Shown here: positions 36,272-45,293 of the stretch, piece by piece | Layout of the letters: each line of letters begins with the position of its first letter | How positions within the stretch are numbered: position 1 is the stretch's first letter | Origin: Afipia sp. | GTDB taxonomy: Bacteria > Pseudomonadota > Alphaproteobacteria > Rhizobiales > Xanthobacteraceae | Length of the DNA stretch: 64,000 nucleotides | NCBI GenBank assembly: GCA_017308595.1 | Contig: JAFKER010000013.1 | Coordinates: forward strand, 1-64,000 | Direction of reading: 5' to 3' | Notes under the pieces: generated by a model | What the model was told of the DNA's origin: nothing | Database searches by the model: none | Seen by the model: only the letters and a program-made list of their open reading frames with translations | Program-made: the position numbers and the translations under genes

Positions 36272-37165
36272 ATGAGTCCCCATCCTCTTTCCCGCATTGT
36301 CAGCCGTTTCAAGCGCGAGCCTTCGCGCACCGGCTCCCTCATCATCACCTTCTACGGCGACGCGATTCTCCCGCGCGGCGGATCAGTCTGGCTTGGCACG
36401 CTGCTGCAGTTTTTGGACATGCTTGGAACGGATGGCGGCGTGGTCCGCACCGCAGTGTCGCGCCTTGCCGCCGACGGCTGGCTCGATCGCGATAAGTCGG
36501 GCCGCAAGAGTTTCTACAAACTCGCCAAGCGTGGCCGTGAGCGGTTCGAGGCTGCCGTCGAGCACGTCTACAACCCGCATCCGTCGGACTGGGCAGGACG
36601 CTTCGAGCTTCTCCTGATCGGCAATGGTGCGGATCGCGACGCCTCGCGGGCGGCGCTGACAGAGGCCGGTTTTGGCAGCCCTGTGCCGGGTGTGTGGGTG
36701 GCGCCATCCAATGTGCCCACGCCATCCATTGCAAAAGGCGCGATCCGGCTCGAGGTTTCGGCTGATGACGCAGAGGGACGGCGATTGGTCGAGGCGAGCT
36801 GGTCGCTGGAGCGGACTGCCGAGTCCTATCGCGAATTCATGAAAACCTTCGCGCCGCTGGAGGATTGGGTCCGCGCTGCCAACGATATCGCGTCCGCAGA
36901 TGCCATCCTCGCACGCGTGCTTTTGATCCACCATTACCGGCGGGTGATTTTGCGCGATCCGCTGCTTCCCGCATCGCTTTTGCCGCCGGCATGGCCCGCC
37001 CTGGAGGCGCGGAAGTTCTGCGCCAGTCTCTATCAGGCGCTTCTGCCGGCCTCCGAATCCTGGCTCGATACGCATGGGGAAAGCGCCACCGGCCGCCTGC
37101 AGCCGCCGGGGCCGGAACTCGCGGGGCGGTTCTCGGACGTGCAACGCAATATGTTACAAAAATAA
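36272..37165 (+). CDS. paaX: PaaX-family transcriptional repressor
   Basis: Protein of 297 residues of the PaaX family, which represses phenylacetate genes and is released by phenylacetyl-CoA. The N-terminal winged helix includes RTGSLIITFYGDAILPRGGSVW and VVRTAVSRLAADGWL; the central ferredoxin-like and the C-terminal PaaX_C domains follow (LIHHYRRVILRDPLLPA). It ends 57 bases before paaA in the same direction, which fits control of that operon. A second, TetR-type regulator lies in the facing paa operon. Confidence 0.93.
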   Translation: MSPHPLSRIVSRFKREPSRTGSLIITFYGDAILPRGGSVWLGTLLQFLDMLGTDGGVVRTAVSRLAADGWLDRDKSGRKSFYKLAKRGRERFEAAVEHVYNPHPSDWAGRFELLLIGNGADRDASRAALTEAGFGSPVPGVWVAPSNVPTPSIAKGAIRLEVSADDAEGRRLVEASWSLERTAESYREFMKTFAPLEDWVRAANDIASADAILARVLLIHHYRRVILRDPLLPASLLPPAWPALEARKFCASLYQALLPASESWLDTHGESATGRLQPPGPELAGRFSDVQRNMLQK

Positions 37166-37195
37166 CTTGCTTAGAGATATTCTTGTTATATATTC
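37162..37195 (+). promoter_or_regulatory. Candidate paaA promoter with overlapping inverted repeat
   Basis: TTGCTT (37167-37172), 16-base spacer, TATATT (37189-37194). An inverted repeat ATAAC / GTTAT (37162-37166 and 37185-37189) spans the core promoter and is a possible PaaX operator. A purine-rich ribosome-binding site GGGAGGAAAC precedes the paaA ATG. The promoter is read from sequence; the PaaX site is inference. Confidence 0.5.
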
Positions 37196-37222
37196 GTTGT
37201 CGTCTCCCGGGAGGAAACGGCG

Positions 37223-38218
37223 ATGTACACCCAAGCCCTCAATACATCTGAAGCCGAAGTCGTTCATGTCGAGGACGCGCAGCGCGCGGCGCATTTTCAG
37301 GCGCGCATTGATGCCGATGATCGCATCGAGGCCAATAACTGGATGCCGGCGGCTTATCGCAAGACGCTGACGCGGCAGATTTCGCAGCACGCCCATTCGG
37401 AAATCGTCGGGATGCTGCCGGAAGGTAACTGGATCACCCGCGCCCCAACGCTGCGTCGCAAGGCCGCGTTGCTCGCCAAGGTTCAGGACGAGTGCGGCCA
37501 CGGCCTGTATCTCTACGCCGCAGCTGAAACTCTCGGTTCGTCGCGCGAAGAACTTTATGACGCGATGCTGAGCGGCAAAGCGAAGTATTCCTCCATCTTC
37601 AACTATCCGACCCCGACCTGGGCCGATATCGGCGCGATCGGCTGGCTGGTGGACGGCGCGGCGATCATGAACCAGATCCCGCTGTGCCGTTGCTCCTATG
37701 GTCCGTATGCGCGCGCGATGATCCGCGTCTGCAAGGAAGAGTCGTTCCATCAGCGTCAGGGCTACGAAATCATGCTCACGCTGTCGCGCGGCACCGAGGA
37801 GCAGAAGGCGATGGCGCAGGATGCGCTGAACCGCTGGTGGTGGCCGTGCCTGATGATGTTCGGTCCGCCGGACAGTCAAAGCCAGCACAGCGATCAGTCG
37901 ACGGCCTGGAAGATCAAGCGCTTCTCGAACGACGATCTGCGCCAGAAGTTCATCGATGCGACCGTGCCGCAGGCGCACTATCTCGGTCTGACCATTCCCG
38001 ATGCCGACCTCAAATTTAACGAGGAGACGAAGCACTGGGAGTATGGCGCGATCGACTGGGACGAATTCAAGCAGGTGCTGGCGGGCAATGGTCCGTGCAA
38101 CCGTGATCGCATGGCCGCGCGCCGCAAAGCGCATGACGAGGGGGCCTGGGTTCGTGAAGCCGCGGCGGCCTATGCCGCAAAACAGCAGGCCCGCAGCACC
38201 GCTGCGGCGGCAGCGTAA
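37223..38218 (+). CDS. paaA: PaaA, phenylacetyl-CoA epoxidase catalytic subunit
   Basis: Catalytic diiron subunit of the multicomponent 1,2-phenylacetyl-CoA epoxidase (331 residues; family about 310-330). The carboxylate-bridged diiron ligands lie in [22 protein letters not shown] and [12 protein letters not shown]; the ferritin-like four-helix core is intact. First gene of paaABCDE. It works with PaaC (structural partner), PaaB (bridge) and PaaE (reductase) in the cytoplasm. Confidence 0.97.
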   Translation: MYTQALNTSEAEVVHVEDAQRAAHFQARIDADDRIEANNWMPAAYRKTLTRQISQHAHSEIVGMLPEGNWITRAPTLRRKAALLAKVQDECGHGLYLYAAAETLGSSREELYDAMLSGKAKYSSIFNYPTPTWADIGAIGWLVDGAAIMNQIPLCRCSYGPYARAMIRVCKEESFHQRQGYEIMLTLSRGTEEQKAMAQDALNRWWWPCLMMFGPPDSQSQHSDQSTAWKIKRFSNDDLRQKFIDATVPQAHYLGLTIPDADLKFNEETKHWEYGAIDWDEFKQVLAGNGPCNRDRMAARRKAHDEGAWVREAAAAYAAKQQARSTAAAAA

Positions 38219-38228
38219 GGAGGCGGCC

Positions 38229-38516
38229 ATGACAACTCAGAATACGCAGCTTTGGGAAGTTTTCATCCGCAGCCGTAACGGCCTTGCGCACAAGCATGTC
38301 GGCTCGCTTCACGCGGCCGACGCTACGCTGGCGCTTCAGGCCGCGCGCGATATCTACACCCGGCGCGGCGAGGGGCTTTCGATCTGGATCGTGCCGTCGA
38401 ATGCGATCATTGCGTCCGATCCCTCCGAAAAGGGCATGATGTTCGAACCGGCAATGTCGAAGATCTATCGCCACCCGACATTTTACGACGTGCCGGAAGA
38501 AGTCGGCCATATGTAG
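38229..38516 (+). CDS. paaB: PaaB, phenylacetyl-CoA epoxidase subunit
   Basis: Small subunit of 95 residues with the family-typical LWEVFIRSRNGLAHKHVGSLHA opening (positions 8-29) and the C-terminal KIYRHPTFYDVPEEVGHM. It connects PaaAC dimers in the epoxidase complex. ATG at 38229, 10 bases after paaA with GGAGG upstream. It is followed not by paaC directly but by a palindromic repeat. Confidence 0.96.
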   Translation: MTTQNTQLWEVFIRSRNGLAHKHVGSLHAADATLALQAARDIYTRRGEGLSIWIVPSNAIIASDPSEKGMMFEPAMSKIYRHPTFYDVPEEVGHM

Positions 38517-38529
38517 CGAGCATTCTCTC

Positions 38530-38628
38530 GTCATTCCGGGGCGCGAGTGTAACGAGCGAACCCGGAATCTATAACTATTAGAGCGCATGGATTCCGGGCC
38601 TGCGCCAAGAGGCGCATCCCGGAATGAC
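38530..38628. repeat. REP-like double-hairpin repeat between paaB and paaC
   Basis: Outer arms GTCATTCCGGG (38530-38540) and CCCGGAATGAC (38618-38628) enclose inner arms CCCGGAATC (38561-38569) and GATTCCGGG (38590-38598), so the element folds as two hairpins or one long arm. From memory, sequences of this type are scattered between genes in Bradyrhizobium and relatives. It sits in the transcribed gap inside the paa operon, ending 16 bases before the paaC ATG. Confidence 0.85.
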
Positions 38629-38644
38629 ATCGCGAGTATTGAAC

Positions 38645-39421
38645 ATGGCAACGCCCTCTATCAATGTCACCGAGAGCCCGCTTGTTCTCTACGCACTCCG
38701 ACGCGCCGACGATGCGCTGATCCTCGGACATCGTGTGTCGGAATGGTGCGGTCATGCACCGATGCTGGAAGAGGACATGGCGCTCGCTAATATGGGTCTC
38801 GACCTGATCGGGCAGGCGCGCGAACTCTACACTTACGCAGCCAAGGTTGAAGACGCGGGCAACGACGAGGACAAGCTCGCTTATCTGCGCGACGTCCGCC
38901 AGTACCGCAATCTGCTGCTGGTCGAGCAGCCGAACGGCGATTTCGCACGCACCATCGTGCGGCAGTTCTTCTATTCGGCATTCGCCGATCCGTATTGGCG
39001 CGCCATGATGAGGTCCAAGGACGCAACGCTGGCGGCGATCGCCGCCAAGTCCGAGAAGGAAAGCGCCTATCATCTGCGCCACACCTCGGAATGGATGATC
39101 CGTCTCGGCGACGGCACCGCCGAAAGCCATCGCCGCGCGCAAAGCGCCATTGACGATCTCTGGGCGTTTACCGGCGAACTGTTCCACGCCGACCAGAGCG
39201 ACGCGGAATTGATCGCATCCGGCATTGCGGTTGATCCCGAAGCGCTGCGCGGCATCTGGACCGATACCGTTTCCAATGTTCTCGGCGTGGCTACGCTGAA
39301 ACGTCCGGCGAATGACTGGATGCAGAAGGGCGGACGTTCCGGCAGCCACACCGAACATCTCGGGCATCTGCTCAGCGAACTGCAATCGATGCAGCGAACC
39401 TTCCCGAACGCGACATGGTAA
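38645..39421 (+). CDS. paaC: PaaC, phenylacetyl-CoA epoxidase structural subunit
   Basis: Non-catalytic ferritin-like partner of PaaA, 258 residues. Typical motifs are GHRVSEWCGHAPMLEEDMALANM, LDLIGQARELYTYA and YHLRHTSEWMIRLGDGT. I use the ATG at 38645; an earlier in-frame ATG at 38624 lies inside the repeat. The ribosome-binding site is weak, so the upstream repeat may influence its translation. It overlaps paaD by a few bases. Confidence 0.95.
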   Translation: MATPSINVTESPLVLYALRRADDALILGHRVSEWCGHAPMLEEDMALANMGLDLIGQARELYTYAAKVEDAGNDEDKLAYLRDVRQYRNLLLVEQPNGDFARTIVRQFFYSAFADPYWRAMMRSKDATLAAIAAKSEKESAYHLRHTSEWMIRLGDGTAESHRRAQSAIDDLWAFTGELFHADQSDAELIASGIAVDPEALRGIWTDTVSNVLGVATLKRPANDWMQKGGRSGSHTEHLGHLLSELQSMQRTFPNATW

Positions 39422-39918
39422 CTGGCAACGCCAACACACGTGATCTTCGCCAGACCGCATGGAATGCGGCGGCGCAGGTGGTCGATCCGGAAATCCCGGT
39501 TTTGACCATCGCGGATCTTGGCGTGCTGCGTGAGGTCACGGTGACCGATAACGGAGTCGAAGTCGCGATCACGCCGACCTATTCCGGCTGTCCCGCGATG
39601 AACATGATTGCACTGGAAATCGAACTGGCGCTGGAACGCGAAGGCATCCGCAATCCGAAAATCCGTACCGTATTGTCGCCGGCCTGGACCACGGACTGGA
39701 TGAGCGAGCAGGGCCGCCAGAAGCTGAGGGAATACGGCATTGCGCCGCCGCAGGCCGGGGGCGGACGCCGCGCGCTGTTTGGCGAGCAGCAGGTCGCGTG
39801 CCCGCAGTGCGGATCGGTGGACACCGAGGTGCTGTCCGAATTCGGGTCAACGTCCTGCAAGGCGCTGTGGCGCTGCAAGAGCTGCCACGAGCCGTTCGAT
39901 TATTTCAAATGCCATTAG
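39415..39918 (+). CDS. paaD: PaaD, epoxidase maturation factor (DUF59 plus zinc-binding tail)
   Basis: Protein of 167 residues. The N-terminal DUF59 domain has VVDPEIPVLTIADLGVL and TPTYSGCPAM; the C-terminal part has paired cysteines CPQCG and CKSCHEPF, a zinc-ribbon-like extension that sets PaaD apart from SufT. PaaD is thought to mature the Fe-S cluster of PaaE. It overlaps the end of paaC by 7 bases. Confidence 0.95.
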   Translation: MVTGNANTRDLRQTAWNAAAQVVDPEIPVLTIADLGVLREVTVTDNGVEVAITPTYSGCPAMNMIALEIELALEREGIRNPKIRTVLSPAWTTDWMSEQGRQKLREYGIAPPQAGGGRRALFGEQQVACPQCGSVDTEVLSEFGSTSCKALWRCKSCHEPFDYFKCH

Positions 39919-39925
39919 CTTTCTT

Positions 39926-40001
39926 GTCATTGCGAGCGAAGCGAAGCAATCCATAGCGGAGGATAAATGGATTGCTTCGTTGCTGCGCTCCTCGCAATGA
40001 C
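39926..40001. repeat. REP-like palindrome between paaD and paaE
   Basis: Left arm GTCATTGCGAGCGAAGCGAAGCAATCCAT (39926-39954, not all shown as one motif) pairs with the right arm 39967-40001 that ends GCTCCTCGCAATGAC. The right arm is longer, with a duplicated TTGCTGC segment. A different family from the paaB-paaC repeat (TCATTGCGAGC rather than TCATTCCGGG). It begins 8 bases after the paaD stop and ends 42 bases before paaE. Confidence 0.85.
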
Positions 40002-40042
40002 GAGAGACTCAATTTGGTCGTCACAAAGCAGAGCAGGTTGTC

Positions 40043-41122
40043 ATGTCGCATGTTCCAAAGTTTCATCGTCTGGCTGTCGCCGACCTGAAGCGCGAAACCG
40101 CCGATGCGGTGTCGATGACGTTCGCCATTCCTGGTGAACTGGCCAAGGACTATGCCTTTGCGCCGGGGCAGTACCTGACGCTGCGCACCACCATGGATGG
40201 TGAAGAAGTACGGCGCTCTTATTCGATTTGTTCGAGTCCGGACGATCATGAACTGCGCATTGCCGTCAAGAAGGTCGATGGCGGCGCGTTCTCAAGCTGG
40301 GCGCTGGAAGAACTGAAGTCCGGTGATGAGCTGGATGTCATGACACCGACCGGCCGCTTCGGTGTCGCTCATGTGCCGGATCAGGCGCGCATTCATATCG
40401 GTTTCGCTGCCGGGTCAGGCATCACGCCAATCATGTCGATTGTGCGCGGCATTCTTGCGCGGGAGCCGAACAGCCGTTTCTTCCTGTTCTACGGTAACCG
40501 CGCGACCAACGGCATTCTGTTCCGCGAGGCGCTGGAAGAATTGAAAGACCGTTTCATGGGCCGTCTATCGGTGTTCCATGTGCTGTCGCAGGAAGAACAG
40601 GACTTGCCGATCCTTTACGGGCGTCTCGATCGCGAGAAGGTCGAAGTGCTGCTGCGCGCGATGGTGCCTGCCGCCGCGGTCGATCATGTCTTCGTCTGCG
40701 GCCCGGTCGCGATGAGCGAGGACATCGAGAAGACTTGCATCGACATGGGCATTCCGGCCGAACGCGTTCATGTTGAGCGTTTCGTCTCGGAGTTCGGCGG
40801 AAAGCCGCGCCCCAAGGTTCAGGTTGCGCCGGAAGCGCCGCCGAAGGCGGTTGCATCACTGATCGTTGACGGCAAGCGCAAGGATGTGCCGATCGCCGAA
40901 GGCGAGGTCGTTCTCGACGCCGCTCTGCGCGCGGGCATGGATTTGCCTTATGCCTGCAAGGGCGGCATGTGCTCGACATGCCGCGCCAAGGTTGTCGAAG
41001 GCGAAGTGACGATGGACGTGAACTATTCACTGGAGCCGTGGGAACTGGAAGCCGGTTTCGTTCTCACCTGTCAGGCGCATCCGGTCTCGTCACGTCTCGT
41101 CGTCGATTACGACCAGATGTAG
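40043..41122 (+). CDS. paaE: PaaE, phenylacetyl-CoA epoxidase reductase
   Basis: NADPH-dependent reductase of 359 residues feeding electrons to PaaA. FAD-binding motif is RRSYSICSSP, the NAD(P) domain begins IGFAAGSGITPIMSI, and a plant-type [2Fe-2S] ferredoxin domain ends the protein with the ligands CKGGMCSTC and, later, a lone Cys in LTCQAH. Last gene of the rightward operon. The 24-base gap to the convergent thioesterase gene contains a perfect 7-bp AT stem (ATAATTA / TAATTAT). Confidence 0.97.
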   Translation: MSHVPKFHRLAVADLKRETADAVSMTFAIPGELAKDYAFAPGQYLTLRTTMDGEEVRRSYSICSSPDDHELRIAVKKVDGGAFSSWALEELKSGDELDVMTPTGRFGVAHVPDQARIHIGFAAGSGITPIMSIVRGILAREPNSRFFLFYGNRATNGILFREALEELKDRFMGRLSVFHVLSQEEQDLPILYGRLDREKVEVLLRAMVPAAAVDHVFVCGPVAMSEDIEKTCIDMGIPAERVHVERFVSEFGGKPRPKVQVAPEAPPKAVASLIVDGKRKDVPIAEGEVVLDAALRAGMDLPYACKGGMCSTCRAKVVEGEVTMDVNYSLEPWELEAGFVLTCQAHPVSSRLVVDYDQM

Positions 41123-41146
41123 CTATCGTTATAATTACTTGAATAA

Positions 41147-41572
41147 TTATTTGGCGTCGCGGAGCAGGGCGTAGGCGGTTTGCGCCATGGCGACGGGCCG
41201 CTCGTCGCCATCCGTTCGCAGCGTAATGCTGCCATAGGCCATGGTCTTGCCGAGCCGAACGACACGCGCTTCGGCGAGAACATCGGCGCGCATCGCCGGA
41301 CGCATGAAGTGGACGGTTTGATCCACGGTGGTCATGGGGAAATACCCGCCTGCTGCCGAGGCGACGGCAAGGATCATCGCGGTGTCGGCAAAGCTCATCA
41401 GCGCCTGTCCGCACACCACGCCGTTGTCGCGGCACAGCTTGTCCGAGAAGCGCATCCGCAGGACAGCGCCATCGGCCGCGACGCTTTCAACGGACAAATC
41501 GAGATCCTGCACCCATGGCGCGGGCGCCGATTTCAAAAGTTCAAGGGCGGCGGTCTTGTCGAACGTGGTCAT
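41147..41572 (-). CDS. Hotdog-fold thioesterase, PaaI-superfamily
   Basis: Single hotdog domain of 141 residues; the helix after the first strand is VVCGQALMSFADTAMILAV with the conserved Asp, and TVDQTVHFMRPAM follows. Likely hydrolyses an acyl-CoA, but it is not the canonical PaaI (that gene is at 47301). Last gene of the leftward paa operon, 22 bases after the P450 gene, with AGGAAAT before the ATG at 41572. Substrate may relate to the P450 product; this is inference. Confidence 0.87.
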   Translation of the reverse strand: MTTFDKTAALELLKSAPAPWVQDLDLSVESVAADGAVLRMRFSDKLCRDNGVVCGQALMSFADTAMILAVASAAGGYFPMTTVDQTVHFMRPAMRADVLAEARVVRLGKTMAYGSITLRTDGDERPVAMAQTAYALLRDAK

Positions 41573-41594
41573 CTGATTTCCTGATCTGGAATAA

Positions 41595-42857
41595 TTAGGC
41601 GAGCGTGACGGGAAGCGTTGTGAATCCGCGAAAGCGCACGCGCCTTGCGCGATGGGCCGGGCCGCTGGCAGCATAGTTTGGAAAGCGCGCGAGAAACCGC
41701 CCAATGGCGATGCGGCCTTCTAGGCGGGCGAGGGTCAGGCCGACGCAGGCATGCGCGCCGGACGCAAAGGCCAGATGCCGGTTCGGGGCGCGGGTAATGT
41801 CAAGGCGTTCCGGCTGGGCAAATACCTCCGGATCGCGGTTCGCCGCGCCGATGCAGAGCGTGATCAACGAGCCCGCCGGGAGAGCCACGCCCTCGATCTC
41901 GGTGTCCTGAACCACGCGGCGATTGCCGAGCTGATTTGAACTCTCGAAACGCAGGAACTCCTCAACAGCGGTTTTGATCAGCGCGGGGTCATCGATCAGG
42001 CGCTGCCGCTGGTCGGGAAAACGGAGCAGGAGTTCAAGCCCGTTACCGATCAGGTTTGTGGTGGTTTCGTGCCCTGCATTCAGGATGAAAATACAATTCT
42101 GCAGCAGTTCGATCTCGCTAAGCTTCTCCCCGCCGGCCTCGCCAGCGATCAGGCGCGTCAGCACGTCATGTTCGGCATTGCCGGGACGCGCGCGGCGATC
42201 CGCGACGAGTTGGCGAAGATAGTCGAGAAATTCTCCGACGGCCAGTTCGCCGCGAGCCTGGACCTCCTCGCTTAGGAACGGCTCCAGCGCGCCGAGAATG
42301 GCGAGCGACCAGCCGCGCAACGGCTCGCGATCCTTGTGAGGTACAGCGAGCAGATTGCCGATGACTTCGACGGGAATCGCCGAGGCGAAGTCTTCGATGA
42401 GGTCGGCGCTGCCACGGGCCTGCATGTCATCCAGCAGCCGATCCACAAGCGCGATCAGTCCCGGCTCCATTTCGGAAATCGCGCGGGGATTGAGCGCGCC
42501 CGCGATCAGGCGGCGCACCCGCGTATGCAGCGGCGGATCGTTGAAGACCAGGCTTGTGGTATGGTGTTGAAACAACAGGGAGTCAGTGCCGTATTTCGGT
42601 CCGAACTCGACCTTCTTGTCGGAGCTGAAGCGCGCCGTATCCTTGTAGATGGCTTCCAGATCACGGTGCCGTGTCAGAAACAGCGATCCATCCGGCATCC
42701 GATGGATTGGATCGGCGGATTGCAGCGCGCGATAGGTCGGGTAGGGATCGTCATAGAACGCGCCGGGGAGATCCTTCAGCGAGAAGGAACGCGCAATTTC
42801 CGCATCCCCGTCCGAGGCCGGATCAGGAGTGTTCTGTCCCCCGGTATGCTGCATCAT
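41595..42857 (-). CDS. Cytochrome P450 in the paa operon
   Basis: Soluble bacterial P450 of 420 residues. I-helix motif NAGHETTTN, K-helix ExxR in EEFLRFES with its arginine partner NRRVV, and the heme loop FASGAHACVG with the thiolate ligand Cys371. ATG at 42857 gives the natural start; a longer frame extends over the neighbouring gene and is spurious. Lies between an EthD-domain gene and a thioesterase, with no dedicated ferredoxin nearby. Substrate unknown; being embedded among paa genes points to an aromatic or phenylacetyl-derived compound. Confidence 0.93.
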   Translation of the reverse strand: MMQHTGGQNTPDPASDGDAEIARSFSLKDLPGAFYDDPYPTYRALQSADPIHRMPDGSLFLTRHRDLEAIYKDTARFSSDKKVEFGPKYGTDSLLFQHHTTSLVFNDPPLHTRVRRLIAGALNPRAISEMEPGLIALVDRLLDDMQARGSADLIEDFASAIPVEVIGNLLAVPHKDREPLRGWSLAILGALEPFLSEEVQARGELAVGEFLDYLRQLVADRRARPGNAEHDVLTRLIAGEAGGEKLSEIELLQNCIFILNAGHETTTNLIGNGLELLLRFPDQRQRLIDDPALIKTAVEEFLRFESSNQLGNRRVVQDTEIEGVALPAGSLITLCIGAANRDPEVFAQPERLDITRAPNRHLAFASGAHACVGLTLARLEGRIAIGRFLARFPNYAASGPAHRARRVRFRGFTTLPVTLA

Positions 42858-42880
42858 TTCCGGCACGCGATTGACGCGAC

Positions 42881-43186
42881 CTAGAACACGATATCGTTGA
42901 TTTGCACCACAGACTGCGCCTTGGTGAAATTCGGAATGTCGGCGAAGATTTCCTTGCCGTGCGCTTTGCCGGCGGCCTTGAAATCGTCCATCGAGCCGAA
43001 TGTCATCAGTGCTATCATCTGGTAGTCCGGCGCGCTGCCATCGGGCTTTGCGACGCCCTTGATCGCCTGCGCGCTCTTGAGCCCGAGCGGCCCCCAACGA
43101 TCCTTCACCAGCGGCATGTGCGTCTTGAGATAATAGTCGGTGTCGAAGGCTTCGCCGGCTGGATACATCACGGTGACGAGAATCAT
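42881..43186 (-). CDS. EthD-domain protein
   Basis: Dimeric alpha-beta barrel protein of 101 residues with the EthD signature MILVTVMYPAGEAFDTDYYL then KTHMPLVKDRWGPLGLKSAQ. EthD was named from the ethyl tert-butyl ether gene cluster, where it is needed together with a cytochrome P450; its biochemical action is unclear. Here again it is followed by a P450 gene (23 bases), and lies 26 bases after paaZ. Confidence 0.9.
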   Translation of the reverse strand: MILVTVMYPAGEAFDTDYYLKTHMPLVKDRWGPLGLKSAQAIKGVAKPDGSAPDYQMIALMTFGSMDDFKAAGKAHGKEIFADIPNFTKAQSVVQINDIVF

Positions 43187-43212
43187 GGTTTTCTCCCTGT
43201 GGTTCTTTTTGA

Positions 43213-45246
43213 TCAGGCCGCTGGCCGGACCGCATTCATGGTGAGAAGTTCGTAGGTCGCGGCAGACTCGTCCTTGTCGGTCAGGATTTCGACATCCCAG
43301 CGCACTTCGCCATATTGCTTGTTGCGCGGCGACTTGTCTTTCGCGGTGAGCCTGACCTTGATTGTCTCGCCCGGCTGGATCGGTTTGATGAAGCGCAGTG
43401 AGTCGAGGCCGTAGTTCGCCAGCACCGGACCCGGATCGGGATCGACGAACAGGCCCGCGGCAAATGACAGCAGCAGGTAGCCATGTGCAACGCGGCCGGG
43501 GAAGAAAGGATGACCCTTGGTCGCTTCCTCGTCCATGTGGGCGTAGAACGTGTCGCCGGTGAAATGCGCGAAATGCTCGATATCTTCCAGCGTGATGGTG
43601 CGTTCTTTCGAATAGAAGGTTTGCCCCACGTCGAGGTCTTCGAAATGAAACCGGAAGGGGTGCCGGTCTTTTTCGATGATGGGTGCATTCCTGGTCCAGC
43701 TTCCGGTCACGCCGGTCAGCATACGCGGCGAGCCCTGAAGCGCGGTGCGCTGCATATAGTGATGCACGCTGCGCACGCCGCCGAGTTCTTCGCCGCCGCC
43801 CGCGCGGCCGGGGCCGCCATGGACCATCTGCGGCATCGGCGAGCCATGGCCAGTCTGTTCCTTGGCGCAGTCGCGATCGATCAGCACAAGCCGTCCATGA
43901 AAACTGCTGACGCCAAACACGAGATCGGACGCGACCTTGGGGTCATGCGTATACACCGACGCCACGAGGCTGCCGCCGCCACGATTGGTCAGCGTGACGG
44001 CTTCGTCCAGATCGCTGTAGCCCATCACCGTACTGACGGGGCCGAATGCCTCGACCGAATGCACCTTGGTGGCTTGAATCGGATTCGCACAATGCAGCAG
44101 GATCGGCGGAACGAACGCGCCGCGAACGACATCGGCACCCTCGATGTCGAAGTTATCGGGATCGCCGGCCACAAGCTGGGCCTCCGTGCGCAATGCCTTG
44201 ACGTGGTTCAGCACATCGCGGCGCTGGTCGAGGCCGACAACCGGACCCATGCGCACGTTATCCTGCTCGGGGTTTCCGATCACGACCTTGTTCAGCCGCT
44301 CGCGCAGCGCGTCGATCACGGGCTCGACGTAGGCGGTTGGTGTCAGCACCCGGCGGATCGCCGTGCATTTCTGCCCGGCCTTGACCGTCATTTCCTTGGC
44401 GACTTCCTTGATGAACAGATCGAACTCGGGCGTGCCGGGGCCCGAGTCCGGCGCAAGGATTGCCGCATTGAGCGAGTCCCGCTCGGCAACGAAACGCACG
44501 GCCTCGCGCGCGATCACCGGATGTCGTTGGAGCTTTTCAGACGTTTCGGCGGAGCCGGTGAACGAGACGACATCCTGGCAGGTGAGATGATCGAACAGGT
44601 CTCCCGTTGAGCCGACGATGAATTGGAACGCACCTTCGGGAAGAATTCCGGATTCAGCGATCATGCGCGCGAGCGCATGGGCGACGTAGGATGTGACGGT
44701 CGCCGGTTTCGATACGACAGGAACACCGGCGAGTAGGGCGGGCGCCAGCTTCTCAAGCAGACCCCAGCATGGGAAGTTGAAGGCGTTGATATGAACCGCA
44801 ACGCCCTGCAGCGAGGTCATGATGTGCTGTCCCGCGAACGTACCGGCCTTGCCCATTGGCTCGACCGCGCCATCCAGCAGGAAGGTGGAATTCGGCAATT
44901 CGCGTCGGCCTTTTCCCGCGTAGACGAACAGTGTGCCGATGCCGCCGTCGACATCGATGAAGTTGTCCGTGCGCGTCGCCCCGGTCTGGAACGACAGTTT
45001 GTAGAGCTGGTCCTTCCGCTCGGTGAGATACTGCGCCAGCTTTTTCAGCAAGTCGGCGCGCTGATGAAAGGACAGTCGCCGCAGATTCCTGCCGCCGGTG
45101 TTACGCGCGTAGGCGAGGATGCCGCGCATATCCAGCCCGCCGCTCATCGCCTCGGCGACAACATCGCCTGTCACCGCGCTGCGCACTTCGGTGAAATCAC
45201 CGTTTGGGACGATCCATTGTCCGTTGACGTAGCTGTCGAGTTTCAT
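43213..45246 (-). CDS. paaZ: PaaZ, bifunctional oxepin-CoA hydrolase / aldehyde dehydrogenase
   Basis: Fusion protein of 677 residues. The N-terminal ALDH domain (1-530) has the catalytic Cys in [10 protein letters not shown] and the Glu in FVAERDSLN; the C-terminal MaoC-like hydratase carries GDTFYAHMD with the Asp and His of the ring-opening site. It hydrolyses oxepin-CoA and oxidises the reactive semialdehyde product in one step with NADP. ATG at 45246. It is 47 bases downstream of the TetR gene in the same operon. Confidence 0.96.
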   Translation of the reverse strand: MKLDSYVNGQWIVPNGDFTEVRSAVTGDVVAEAMSGGLDMRGILAYARNTGGRNLRRLSFHQRADLLKKLAQYLTERKDQLYKLSFQTGATRTDNFIDVDGGIGTLFVYAGKGRRELPNSTFLLDGAVEPMGKAGTFAGQHIMTSLQGVAVHINAFNFPCWGLLEKLAPALLAGVPVVSKPATVTSYVAHALARMIAESGILPEGAFQFIVGSTGDLFDHLTCQDVVSFTGSAETSEKLQRHPVIAREAVRFVAERDSLNAAILAPDSGPGTPEFDLFIKEVAKEMTVKAGQKCTAIRRVLTPTAYVEPVIDALRERLNKVVIGNPEQDNVRMGPVVGLDQRRDVLNHVKALRTEAQLVAGDPDNFDIEGADVVRGAFVPPILLHCANPIQATKVHSVEAFGPVSTVMGYSDLDEAVTLTNRGGGSLVASVYTHDPKVASDLVFGVSSFHGRLVLIDRDCAKEQTGHGSPMPQMVHGGPGRAGGGEELGGVRSVHHYMQRTALQGSPRMLTGVTGSWTRNAPIIEKDRHPFRFHFEDLDVGQTFYSKERTITLEDIEHFAHFTGDTFYAHMDEEATKGHPFFPGRVAHGYLLLSFAAGLFVDPDPGPVLANYGLDSLRFIKPIQPGETIKVRLTAKDKSPRNKQYGEVRWDVEILTDKDESAATYELLTMNAVRPAA

Positions 45247-45293
45247 GGGATCACTTTGATGTTGGGTGCGACAGCACCGGGTGGACAATGAGC

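Noticed and set aside
42858..43235. 126-codon N-terminal extension of the P450 frame
   Set aside because: It runs through the EthD gene region in another frame and has no P450 features; the ATG at 42857 gives the normal start.
43483..44610. Plus-strand frame of 375 codons opposite paaZ
   Set aside because: paaZ is certain; the frame has His/Arg-rich shadow composition and no domain.
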